From Chara braunii (taxonomy: Eukaryota > Streptophyta > Charophyceae > Charales > Characeae): a stretch of DNA of 25,714 nt. Where the stretch lies: contig BFEA01000189.1 of the NCBI GenBank assembly GCA_003427395.1, forward strand, positions 1,461,725 to 1,487,438, written 5' to 3'. Shown here one piece after another: positions 1 to 9,055 of this stretch (its first letter is position 1; each line of letters begins with the position of its first letter). Below the pieces are notes generated by a model. The model was not told the DNA's origin, made no database searches, and worked only from the letters and a program-made list of their open reading frames with translations. Both the position numbers and the translations under genes were made by a program.

Positions 1-470
1 GGGGAATCCCGGGGTCGAACTGTACACATCTGGATGCAGAGAAAACACGGGAAAAAGGAAGGGGTCCGAAAGATGGCGCAGGTCCGGAAGCTAGTACCTC
101 ATCCGTTGAGTCTGCCTAACTCTCGTGCTTTGGTAGGAGTCTGTGTAGTAATTGTGGGGCAGATTGGATACTGCTTGAGCCTGACGTATGACGTCCCGTA
201 GTAAGAAGGCTTGCATGTCTGTGCTTCAACTACGGCTGGGAGGAGGTTAAAGTCGTTACGGGCTTGTCCATGGTCCGCGTAAGCCTTGGGTGAGCTGGGC
301 TAGTCTGGGCTTGTCCCGTTGAGCATGCCTAGCCCTGGTCACCTGGTGCCTGTAACTTCTACTCGCTCCACGTCATGCTCTGAGATAATGACGTGATAGT
401 CCAAGGTGATTAACACTGAGGTAGGATAGGAGAAATAGGGGGTGGGCTGGGAGAATTGATGAGAGGATGG
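1..470. other. No gene recognised
   Basis: Both strands were read. Frames are short and interrupted, and no family motif, RNA gene or repeat array stands out. An 8-bp inverted pair (CACGTCAT at 369-376 and its complement at 388-395) is visible but too short to interpret. Confidence 0.5.
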
Positions 471-567
471 GTTGGAAGGCGGTCTCACAAATGGAACAAT
501 TGTCAGGACAAACGATGGATGGCTGATGCAGCAACCGCCATGTGTCTGGAACCTGGCCTCTACAAGA

Positions 568-586
568 CTACAACAACCTGGGCTTT
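568..586 (-). repeat. 19-bp inverted repeat, left copy (possible LTR promoter fragment)
   Basis: The 19 bases here are the exact reverse complement of 1912-1930. Read on the minus strand, the copy is preceded by an ATATAAAG stretch, so it reads TATA-like box, then GCCCAGGTTGTTGTAG. That layout would suit a U3/R boundary of an LTR. Outside the exact match, both copies share a CCTCTACAA tract, the left one carrying an extra eight bases. No LTR ends or primer-binding site were found, so LTR origin is inference. Confidence 0.4.
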
Positions 587-1032
587 ATATTAAACAAAAA
601 AACAGAGAGAGAGAGAGAGAAGAATATGGCTTAGTAGGCTTAGTTATAAAAAAAAAAAGGGATGGAAGACAGCCGTGGAGTTTAAAAAGGCAACGAAGTA
701 CAGGTGTCATAACTACAGGGGTCGCCCACCACCCACGGTGTCAGACAGAAAAGGAAAAAAAAAGGAAGGCCCAACGGATCCTTTTCTAGTATTTCTACCG
801 AACTTGCCGTTTCAAACTCGCTCCTTGCGGGATCATGTTCTTTTTGCATTGCAAAACTCTGTCATAAGTACTTGTTTCGTTTTCTTCGTTTTTTTTTATA
901 GCTAAGCTATATTCGTCTCTCACATTCCTCTTTCGCTCCCTACCTACCACTACTCCTAAGGCAAGTTGTGAGCGGTCAAGCTCCTGCCTTCTGTGTAACT
1001 GTTTGAGTGTGTTTAAGCGCAGGAGTGCACGC

Positions 1033-1572
1033 TCAAACCAGTCTTTGTTGTACCTGCGAGGCCACGCCAGCACCTACTGTGGCTGAACGTCGAATAGGGG
1101 AGGCATGTGGCCTCGCTGTGGCCACGGTTGTTGCCACGACTACCATCCTGGCCAGGAGCAGATCTAACTTGGACTCTATAGGTCCCATACGGTTGTTTAG
1201 ACCAAGTACTATATTACTTAGCGCTTTTTCCCTGACAGCTGTGTCCGCTGCAGTGACCCAAGTTTCCAACTCCCGTATATCCTCCGCCTTGCTGTCTGAG
1301 CGTGCCTATTTTCTTAGTTCTTTGTCTTTCACTTGTCGTGCTGTTCTAAGCTCTTCTACTAACTGCTGTATACGGAGGTCTGTTGCAGACATACTAACTG
1401 TACTGCCTACAAGTTGACTAGACACAGCCGGACTAGTAGCAGATGAAACTGCAGACTGAGAAGGCTGTGATTCCCGGAATCTGCCATTGCTAACGCTGCT
1501 CCCGCTGTCCCCACCACAGTTCCCGTTCACCACCAGCAGGCAGTCTTTGAAACATGACAGGTTGTTTAGCAT
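1033..1572 (-). pseudogene. Coiled-coil, possibly gag-derived reading frame with one internal stop
   Basis: Read on minus from an ATG at 1572, a single frame runs about 180 codons to a stop at 1033-1035, broken once by a TAG at 1304-1306. The N-terminal part is Ser/Gln/Val rich (about residues 20-60). A charged helical stretch follows (TDLRIQQLVEELRTARQVKD), and after the stop a second helical segment (IRELETWVTAADTAVREKAL, then NNRMGPIESKLDLLLARM). Two helical segments in one frame on both sides of the stop argue that this was one protein. Coiled-coil proteins of this look occur in gag-like regions of plant and algal LTR elements, but no zinc knuckle or protease is visible here, so the family is unproven. 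It could also be a degraded host gene. Confidence 0.4.
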
Positions 1573-2152
1573 TCTGACTCCTTAAGCTTCTCCTTCCCTC
1601 CCGCTGTTCTGTCTGACCACTCATATACCTTTGTAATAGCTACTCACGTAGCACAAGGCACCCTGTTCCTACCTTCCACCATTCAGTAGCTAACTGGGTT
1701 TATGCTTGATTGTCGACACCCAAGAAAACTCAGAATAGTTTCACCGGTGCTAGTACACATACATTGTCAACCAGGACTAGCATAGACGGTACATTTTGCC
1801 AGCTGTTTGTAGACAAAGTAAACTAATTAACCTAGGTAGACTCACAAACTAGATTTTACAGTGCCTGTAAGAATAAACCAACAGTTTGTTCTCTTTTTTT
1901 CCCCCCCTCAAAAAGCCCAGGTTGTTGTAGAGGTTGGATACTAGACATATGACAGTTGCATTCGGTAGTTGGCCATATGGTTATCCAGATGATTTATAGA
2001 GTACGTCATTCCTTACGGGACTCTCTCCCAACCTACCACTATTTCAACCTTAGTCCCTGGCGCACCCCCACCCCCACATGTCGACGGAGGCAACCTGCGG
2101 ACAGCGGATGCAGGTACCAAGGCTAGGCTGGACCTAATTACCCCACTCAGCC
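1573..2152. other. Non-coding, no gene recognised
   Basis: No supported coding region. It holds the right copy of the 19-bp inverted repeat (1912-1930), just after a short T-run/C-run (1893-1908). The rest shows no family signature. Confidence 0.45.
1912..1930 (+). repeat. 19-bp inverted repeat, right copy
   Basis: Exact reverse complement of 568-586, about 1.3 kb away. Together the two copies bracket the coiled-coil frame at 1033-1572. They could be terminal repeats of a DNA element or two LTR fragments in opposite orientation. Confidence 0.4.
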
Positions 2153-2184
2153 CTTGATCTTAGCCAAAAGGCCAAGAAAAGTAT
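2153..2184 (-). pseudogene. U2 snRNA 5'-end fragment (pseudogene)
   Basis: On minus, 32 bases match the first 32 nucleotides of U2 snRNA at about 30 positions, the two differences being C-to-T. The conserved core GGCCTTTTGGCTAAGATCAAG is almost complete. Similarity begins at the exact U2 5' end and stops before the branch-point-recognition sequence; what follows (GGCTGAGTGGGG...) is not U2. This fits a truncated or chimeric retrocopy rather than a working gene. No TSD or poly(A) was found, so the mechanism is not shown. Confidence 0.7.
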
Positions 2185-3010
2185 TAGTACTACCTCATTC
2201 TAAGGAGTTGATAAAGCACAAACTACATTAATTTTACCCTTAGCCTCAAAAGAGAGGATGATATAAAGAACCTGTGCACTTAATATTTTTTTGTGAGGTG
2301 TGAAGTAAATTCTCAATGTCTGTCGTATGCCTTGGCCTACGTTTCTTCCTTTTCTTCTTTCTCTTCTTTTCTATTTCCTGTACTTGTGGAAGCTTCTGTG
2401 GACTCGAGGGGAAGGGCTCCAGTTATTTGTGCATGTACCAGGATGCAGCCTACCAAGCTGCTGAAGTTAAAGGTGGAAGTTGTCATGGCAGAAGCTCCCC
2501 AGATGGAGAGAAATGACAAGTCTCAAAAAAAATAGGAATTTTTTGTTGAGAGGGACACACTCCCATATGTTCAAAAGACGAAATAAGGAAAAAGAAGGGG
2601 ACCCATGGCAACTCTGCGTAGACATGGCAGAAAGGCGATGTTGGAGCGTCCTGCTGGATGCTGCAGTTTGTTTTTCGCACTTGGTGTCCTCCGCGAGAGT
2701 AAGGCCTCACATGGTGTACATGAAGTGTGCATGTCTTTATTCCATCTTCCTTTTGTGTGTTTTTTAAACCACTATGTCTGAGTCCTCTTTTTGCCAAGAT
2801 GGAGAAGAACTGCGCACCAAGCTTTGCCGAAGTGCCAATGCGACCTTTTTTCTTTTGTTTCGGCTGCCCACAGCGGTCGAAAATGCAGTATAGGTTATAT
2901 TTGCGACTTAGTCTTCCGCTCTGAAAGCTAGTGGCGGTTTAGGGTCTTCTCTTTTCCCTCCTCCCATGAAGTGCGGCACAAAGGGGGACTGTGGGTCCTA
3001 ATACCTTTGA
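2185..3010. other. No gene recognised
   Basis: Open frames here are short and overlap each other on both strands, without domain motifs. A pyrimidine-rich patch (about 2343-2375) is the only composition feature. Confidence 0.4.
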
Positions 3011-3012
3011 AG

Positions 3013-3331
3013 GCCACGTATGCCAACTTGGGACTTGGAAGTTCGCCACGTATGGCCACCTGACACTTGGAAGTTTGCAATGTCCTCACTAGAGGAACAA
3101 GGTGGCTCCAAGGTTGCAATGTCCTCGCTAGAGGAACAAGGTGGCTCCACCAGTCACAATTCCCGAGGTGAGGATTCACCGGAAACAGGATAAGCTCATT
3201 TGTGTGCCAATCCCTTGTCAACCAGTGAAAGGATGGAATCTGTACTGCTGAATATCACAAGCATCCTGCTGCTGATGGAGCCTTAACCCCCAAGTGTAGG
3301 AACAAGGTGGCTCCACCAGTCACAATTCCCG
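3013..3331 (+). repeat. Nested short tandem and dispersed duplications
   Basis: Three layers are visible. A unit of about 32 bases containing GCCACGTATG and ACTTGGAAGTT occurs at 3013-3044 and 3045-3077. A 39-base unit beginning GCAATGTCCTC occurs at 3077-3115 and again from 3116, with one base difference (A/G) in the shared part. A 33-base stretch at 3133-3165 (GGAACAAGGTGGCTCC...) recurs exactly at 3299-3331. The pattern suggests recent slippage or unequal exchange in non-coding DNA. Confidence 0.8.
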
Positions 3332-3367
3332 GAGCTCATGGCAATGATGGCACCTTGTAGACATTCT

Positions 3368-3389
3368 GATATTGGACATGTCCAATATC
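3368..3389. repeat. 22-bp perfect palindrome
   Basis: Bases 3368-3389 (core TTGGACATGTCCAA) equal their own reverse complement. A shorter related palindrome, GTCCAATATTGGAC, lies near 17926-17939. No gene is adjacent. Confidence 0.8.
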
Positions 3390-3557
3390 ACATATCAAGG
3401 AACTAGATGACGAGGAGGAAACAAGATAAATTGTTGATTTGCTGATGTTCAACGAGATGAAACAGAAATGAGTACTAGCAATGGGAGCCATAGGCAATCA
3501 TCATCGACCATGCCAAGCTTTGGCATATGTCCCACAATTCAGTTCTCCAACGGATTC

Positions 3558-3594
3558 AAAAACAGGAGTCAAAAAAAAAAAAAAAAACAGGAGT
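3558..3594 (+). repeat. Poly(A) run flanked by a 12-bp direct repeat
   Basis: AAAAACAGGAGT at 3558-3569 recurs at 3583-3594, with only C plus A residues between. This could be the remnant of an extremely 5'-truncated retroposon (tail plus TSD) or simple slippage; the A-run blurs the boundary. Confidence 0.55.
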
Positions 3595-3667
3595 GGGCCC
3601 CAGAATCTAGGAGTGACACAGTGGGACAATAGTTACAGGTGGTAGGGATCGGGGAAGATCTAACAGG

Positions 3668-3669
<2 letters not shown>

Positions 3670-3719
<50 letters not shown>
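3670..3719 (+). repeat. (GA)n microsatellite
   Basis: About 25 uninterrupted GA dinucleotides. Confidence 0.95.
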
Positions 3720-3721
<2 letters not shown>

Positions 3722-4225
3722 GGCAGGGTAGGCACATTGTGTGATCATCAGATGCTGAAATCAGAGCAGTTGAAGGTGTAGATGCTACTATGTATGATGT
3801 TGGAAGTGGAAAGATATGTACCAATTCTTGATACGGAACTGCATTGCCAGGTTGAACAGGCCAACCATTTCAGCTGCCGTTGTGGGCTTGATCGTAATAT
3901 GTGTGCTTGAGCAGTGATCGCGGCAACCTGAACATACTCAGTCTGACGCCTGTGTACAACCATCAGATAGATCTCAGAGGTCTGGGCTGAATGAAAGGGG
4001 AAGCACGAGGTCTACGTTCAGTGGTAATCAGCTATTGACTATGCTGGTTTCGAACTTCGAAGTCATTGCCTGCTGCTTGTCAGTGGTCTCTGACGAGACG
4101 ATAAATTGCAGCTTTCTGGATGGGGCTGTTTCAGTGGGCACTGGGCATCTCTCAAGCATTGCCGGAATTTTGTGGTTGAAAGTGAAGCTGAGCATTCTCG
4201 AAGCCCTCGCGGGCACGTGCATGTG

Positions 4226-4282
4226 AGAGAGAGAGAGAGGGGATGTGTGTGTGTGAGTGTGTGAGTGTGTGAGTGTGTGAGC

Positions 4283-4377
<95 letters not shown>

Positions 4378-4378
4378 N

Positions 4379-4439
<61 letters not shown>

Positions 4440-4443
4440 ATGT
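4226..4443 (+). repeat. (GA)n then (GT)n microsatellite with an ambiguous base
   Basis: A short GA run (4226-4239) leads into GTGTGA-type variants (4243-4290) and then about 150 bases of pure GT. The single N at 4378 sits inside the pure array, so its length is probably an assembly estimate. Cys-Val or His-Thr frames across it are artefacts of the repeat. Confidence 0.95.
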
Positions 4444-4449
4444 GTGTCT

Positions 4450-4950
4450 GTTTCTTACCACAGATCATGATGATAGATGTAAAACACAGGTCTCCAGGTG
4501 AGTGGGACCTTGCCGTGCACTGTTGTGCAGGACAGACCGCCAGCTGAACGGGGTATGGCCATGTACTTTTTCATGAGCAATTTAAAGCGCACATCTATAT
4601 TGTACGATTATGTTGAGGAGGTGGTGAGGTTGGTGGATCTCTGGTAGGTAGGGATTGTAAGGAATGATGGAGTTAGGGAGGGCCTTCTCTGAGGACTGAA
4701 GGGCGAGACCCATTTCATATCCTATCTTTGCCCCATTGGCTGGCCCTCTTTTCTCCAAGCTTCAGGCCTTAAGTATTACAGCTGTGGAGTGCCGTCAGAG
4801 TCTCGGGTGAAAGAAGGGCCAGGTTGTACGTCCCTTTTAAGAAACTAACCAAATATGATGGGTCCTGGAAAACAACTGATACGAAAACCATGTGAAGTCA
4901 ATGAAAGAGGGTGTTGTCCATTTGTTTCTGTTGTTTATTTATTTCTGTCG
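4450..4950. other. No gene recognised
   Basis: Moderately AT-rich sequence with no coding, RNA or repeat signature that I can support. Confidence 0.4.
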
Positions 4951-4953
4951 ACG

Positions 4954-5006
4954 TATCTTAAGTTATTCATTATATAATTTTAATTGTCTATGAATAACTT
5001 AAGATA
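4954..5006. repeat. Hairpin inverted repeat with 17-bp perfect arms
   Basis: The arm TATCTTAAGTTATTCAT (4954-4970) is exactly complementary to 4990-5006, with a 19-base AT-only-like loop. It could be a miniature fold-back element or a cruciform-forming site. No TSD is apparent. Confidence 0.8.
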
Positions 5007-5146
5007 ACTTAAGGTTCTATTTCTATCCATGTATCTACCATGACTACGCCGGCCGCGCACCTGGACACAACCGGACGTCCGGCCGGAGTGACGTCTGGAA
5101 AAATCTGGACGTCTGCCTACCTACCTCAAGGCAGTAGTCAACCTCT

Positions 5147-5149
<3 letters not shown>

Positions 5150-5233
<84 letters not shown>
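5150..5233 (+). repeat. (CT)n microsatellite
   Basis: About 84 bases of nearly pure CT. It follows a GC-rich stretch holding the palindrome CCGGACGTCCGG (near 5070-5081). Confidence 0.95.
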
Positions 5234-5235
<2 letters not shown>

Positions 5236-5670
5236 GGTCCAGCGTCCCTGAACATTGTCGTTATTCTTGGTACACACCGATATAATTGCTTTCCCGCAGT
5301 GCTGCCTACTATAGATCATGGCATACCCAGAACCTACCAAAGCAAATTTACAGTATGAATAGCATACGAGTCTATGCCCTGCTGAGCAGGGCCAGGGAGT
5401 TAGACCAGGGGAGGACTGCCGTCGCTAGAGACCCGCAGGGCACCGGGACCCACCTCCCCTGCCCCTTTTTACTCGAGAGTCATTGAGAATGGTGTTGGAA
5501 TGATGCTTGTTGAATAAGCTCAAGCAATGTCCTGATGATGTTCCGTTGTTGCCCGGATGAAGCGTTGATGACATTGATGACGTTCATACCAGTCATTCTG
5601 CCAGGGCTAGGGGGTGGGGGGAGGGAATGGGTCTGCAAACTCTTGGGCCTATCTCAATGGCTCCCTGGAG

Positions 5671-5740
5671 TCTTTTTTTTTCCAGGCTGCAATCTATTCA
5701 TGGGGAGCATCACGTGCTGAGAACCGGGCTCAGCGTCGGA
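5671..5740 (-). mobile_element. SINE-like fragment (hairpin SINE family, degraded)
   Basis: A T-run, then a CAATCTATTCATGGGGAGCATCACGTGCTG stretch and GGGCTCAGCGTCGG, match the 5' part of the copies at 9847-10000 and 12034-12190. The hairpin of the family is missing here. A second partial match (GCTGGAAACCGGGTCCAGTG with GTCCCAT) lies at about 5818-5842. Confidence 0.5.
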
Positions 5741-5999
5741 CCTTTATGAAATCCATGAGTGAAAATTTGAGATAACAACATGAGCATGAGATCATCAGAA
5801 AAAGTCACAGTGACTGAGCTGGAAACCGGGTCCAGTGTCCCATCACTCCCATGCCTCTGACTAACTGAGATTAAAAACTGGGGGTCTGCCTCTTCATCCA
5901 TCTCGCCGGATGTCAGAACTTTCACAGAAAGCTAGCAGCCCCTCCACTACCCCATGGTCTGGCTTGGAAAACCTGAAGGAGCCACTGGGGGCCACCAGT

Positions 6000-6750
6000 A
6001 GGGTCATCCTTCCGTCTCCCCACCCGCCCCGGGATCAGCTTTATACTGTCTTCTAGACTAGAATTTCCGTCAAGGAGAGGGCATGGGGAGGGAAGGGGTC
6101 TGGGAAATCTGGGTGGGGGGGGTGCAATGGGAACGAGGGTTCCACCTGGGTCCAGTTCTTAAAAACTAGTCTGTAATCCCTCGTTCCTACCAAATCCTGC
6201 TGTCCACCTACCCTATCCCCACCCCATGTGACCTTTGCTACCCGTCCTTCCCTTTCTCCACCCAACCAGTCCGCACAGAATGCTGTGACCACTCTCCTGA
6301 CGTCCGTGACTTGTGTGAAGAGGTCCAGCTGGGACTTGATGTCGGACCAACTCCGCATGAGTGCCAGCTGTACTTGTTGTTTGATTTGTTCAGCAATTTT
6401 CGCCCCTTCTATCCTCACTTTATCCAATGCCAGACAGCACCTCTGCCACCAAAGAGCCCACATCACCGCCCTCCTGCCCAACCAAACCATGTTCTGAACA
6501 AAAACCTAGCCTTCTCCCGCCAAAGGCCAGTGGCCAACCATGATGGCCCACCATGACCATGGCCAGGCAATCTCCGTCACTATCTTCTGCCAATTATGGT
6601 CCCACCATCGCCACATAAATTGAGCTATTGGGCATTACATGAAAATGTGCTCAATGGTCTCTGCCCTCTTGCAGGGGGGGAACATGTTCAGACATCGCTG
6701 ACACCACAGCAGCGCCAGACCCCGCTGCTCTAGGTTGGTGGCTGTCCACT
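6000..6750 (-). mobile_element. LINE ORF2 3' end (zinc-knuckle and C-terminal region), 5'-truncated
   Basis: On minus, from about 6750 down to a stop near 6053, the frame encodes the end of a LINE polyprotein. It begins with a CCHC-type zf-RVT motif (LLWCQRC, then ETIEHIF followed by a stop in place of Q, then CP), continues through a Trp-rich segment and LGRRAVMWALWWQRC, and ends in the clade's signature: DWLGGE, VTWGGD, RDYRLVFKNW and a Pro-rich tail with FPDPFPP. The TAG/TAA-type stop just before the last Cys and frame breaks upstream show it is dead. The same C-terminal signatures occur in the copies at 10.4, 12.4 and 21.5 kb. No reverse transcriptase domain is present in this piece. Confidence 0.85.
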
Positions 6751-6960
6751 CATGAAAAAGCAGATGATAGTCTCTCACCATCTCCGCCTCCTGCAGACAA
6801 TAGTTTCTGCCCACCTCCGCCTCCTGCAGACAATATTTTCTGCCCACCTCCGCCTCCTGCAGACAATAGTTTCTGCCCACCTCCGCCTCCTGTTGCTGCT
6901 CAAGGCCTAGGCCTTCCTCCGTCCACCTTACCTCAGCCACCCAACCCCCCCGTTCCCCCC
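6750..6960 (-). mobile_element. Second LINE C-terminal fragment fused in frame to the first
   Basis: On minus, VAEVRWTEEG...RDYHLLFHEW is the extreme C-terminal part of the same LINE protein, yet it lies upstream of the zinc knuckle (TNLEQRGLALLWCQRC) of the 6000-6750 copy and reads straight into it. In the intact order (see 10392-11220) the knuckle comes first. The fragment also contains a 33-bp tandem array. This is a recombinant of two copies or a partial tandem duplication with a deletion. Confidence 0.75.
6791..6889 (-). repeat. 33-bp tandem repeat, three units, inside LINE coding sequence
   Basis: Three head-to-tail units at 6791-6823, 6824-6856 and 6857-6889, with a single-base difference in the second (TATTTTC for TAGTTTC). 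Each unit encodes EAEVGRNYCLQ. The following residues EAEMVRDYHL are clearly a diverged fourth copy, so the array grew from the conserved RDYxLxF segment without disturbing the frame. Confidence 0.9.
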
Positions 6961-6999
6961 CTTAGCGAGTCCTCGCAAAACCTGGAGATAATTCGATCG

Positions 7000-8085
7000 G
7001 CCTTAATCATGGTTTTTGGAAGTGCAAGCCTCTGTCCAATATCTACTGTTCACACTGGCTCAGCACCAACTTACGGCATGGAGGAGTGCGGCATTAGGGA
7101 AGAAGTGATTTCGAAGCAATGCTGAGTTAGCTTTTGAGGCCATTTAACATGCAAACAGTATACTGACTCGTTACTTAGGTATTTCTCAAGTGATTTTAAT
7201 GCAAAAAGAAAAGGAATAACTCACGAATGCTTGATTGTTTGGCTAAAATTGAATTTTACAAGATCGACAAGGGCATCAATGGAGTTGGCCATTGAACGAA
7301 ACCTCTCTGACACTGGGTCTTATCCAGCCGCCGAACAGTCAGAGAGATTCTGATCGAGAAGCAATCCTCTCGCCTTACAAGTAGGAAGAGAGCGGCCGCT
7401 TTTTCCTTTGTCAGTTATATCTGAAGCTGCAGAATGTCACCGAACTACTAGGAATCAGAAAAAGACTGGAAGAAAGAGCATCAGTGGCTTGGGGGATGGA
7501 AAGGCACTCCACTCAATTATCTGATAATTGGAAACTCAGAATCGTAGTTGTGAAATAAAATGTGGGACTATTGATGACGTGGGCTCAAAACGTTGCGGTC
7601 AGTTACCGAAACTCGGTGATGGCATTGTTGTCCAAGTACTTCATCAACATCTGGGTACTTCACAGAGTACCGAACCCATGGAGTTTTCTGTTTCCGGACA
7701 TTCCTATTCCTACATGCGTGAAAAATTGAAAACTGGAGCAACATCAATACATATTCTCATTATGGCTCTTCACGTGCAATGATTTTTACTCCCACAGACC
7801 TGTGGGCCCTGTTGAACCTCATCTCCTGTAATAGTGGTTAAAAAGGCATGTTCCTTATTGCGTGGTAGGCCCCTCCACTTGGTGGCCTTCTGTCTAGGTC
7901 TGATCTTAAAATGCCGGTGACTACGACTGGTCGGAGATTTCCCACCAGGACATGGATTGTTGCCTACAAATCCCCTGGCATTTCCTTTTTTTCCTTTTTC
8001 GTTTTCGTTTTCTCACACAAACAGGCCCTCTGAGCCTCTGTTTATTCTGGAAGGGCTCACAGATCTGCTCCTCGCTGATTTTGGT
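7000..8085. other. No gene recognised
   Basis: The longest plus-strand frame (7528-7782, 84 codons) shows no domain, signal peptide or membrane segment that I recognise. No repeat or RNA signature was found in the rest. Confidence 0.4.
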
Positions 8086-8088
8086 GAA

Positions 8089-8205
8089 AGTTCCTCTCTT
8101 CTTTTTTTTTTTTTTTTTTTTTTTGTGTCATCGTTCCATGGGGGCCATGCTAATTTTCTCTGTATCAGCCCAGTTTTAACGATGTCCCGAGGAGCTCCTC
8201 TCTTC
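8089..8205 (-). pseudogene. U6 snRNA retropseudogene with poly(A) tail and target-site duplication
   Basis: On minus, 8192 to 8125 carries about 68 bases of U6: CGGGACATCG, then GTTAAAACTGG, GATACAGAGA and ATTAGCATGGCCCC, ending GATGACAC. The ACAGAG box and the AGC triad are retained. Similarity then gives way to 23 A residues (T-run 8102-8124 on plus), so the 3' third of U6 is missing. A 13-bp direct repeat, AGYTCCTCTCTTC, flanks the insert (8089-8101 and 8193-8205, one mismatch). Tail plus TSD show retroposition. Without the 3' stem and a U6 promoter it should not be functional. Confidence 0.9.
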
Positions 8206-8870
8206 ATTCTTCCAACTCCTCGGCCCGAGTGATTCACCGCGCGTCTGTTCAGACCCAAACATCACTGGCCTTGGAACTCAAACCGAGCTCATTGTATTCT
8301 TGATTCAAGATTCGTTGGGCTGCTGGAATCTTTGTTTGTTGGCCTACCCCATATGCCCCTACCCACATCTGCCACACCCCAAAAACACCACTCTACTCCC
8401 TTCAACACAGTCCTTCGTGAATTGCTGAGTGTTGCTCTCCAAGCCCCAACGCCCCAATGCTCCAAAATAGTCTGCTCCATGAGACATCAACTCATTGTCG
8501 GTAATTGTTCCGCACATCGGGAATTCTAAGACTTGTCTTTATCAACACCATTATTCACCTCCTCCTGGTCCCCTGGATGCAATGAGCAATTAGCTGCCTG
8601 CAAGGATTAGCTCATCAATGCTAGCTCTTTGAGTTGCGCGCCCAACTTGCCTTTGGCCTGCCCGCCCTTTGTACCTCCAATGGACAGAACTCTTGTTGTC
8701 CTCGTATCAAGGCAACAAGATTGTGGAAGATTGGGATGGAATTTTCTTTACTGCTCCAACGATCTCTATCACATGTTCTGCCAACCTATAATACAAATAC
8801 ATTGATTGTCGAATCCATTTCCATGTCCCATTCCAAATGCACCTGGAGACCAGACCTCTCCGCCTCGCTA
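8206..8870. other. No gene recognised
   Basis: Pyrimidine-rich sequence. A stretch at about 8293-8330 (GATTCAAGATTC...GCTGCTGGAATCTT) resembles 9264-9301, suggesting an old local duplication. No coding family was identified. Confidence 0.35.
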
Positions 8871-8874
8871 TGAC

Positions 8875-9055
8875 ATATAGACAACCTCCAACTTGATCAC
8901 CACCTTGCTTCCCAAGCCCCTCCCTGCCCTGTTCCCAGACTCAGACATTTGGCAGCTGGGACATGGCCTTTTCCACAGGGGGCCTTGAACCCCCGACCTG
9001 TTGGGTACGATCCCAATGGTTCGATGCCAGTCACTCGAGACTGTTTTGTGCCAAG
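8875..9055 (-). mobile_element. tRNA-derived SINE candidate
   Basis: On minus, 8994 to 8978 forms a perfect T-arm: five G, the loop TTCAAGG, five C, which contains an exact pol III B-box form (GGTTCAAGGCC). Just upstream, TTGGG and CCCAA pair across a six-base loop, like an anticodon arm. An A-box is only weakly visible (TGGCATCGAACC). The acceptor stem does not pair, so this is a tRNA-like head rather than a tRNA gene. The 3' boundary is not defined and no tail or TSD was seen. Confidence 0.45.

Noticed and set aside
4028-4547. Long His-Thr and Cys-Val frames on both strands
   Set aside because: They are translations of the GT microsatellite and include the ambiguous base.
5040-5340. Ser-Leu and Arg-Glu repeat frames
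   Set aside because: Microsatellite (CT)n read in different frames.
8978-9045. A functional tRNA gene on minus
   Set aside because: The T-arm is perfect but the acceptor stem does not pair, the anticodon loop has six bases and the D-arm is not convincing.
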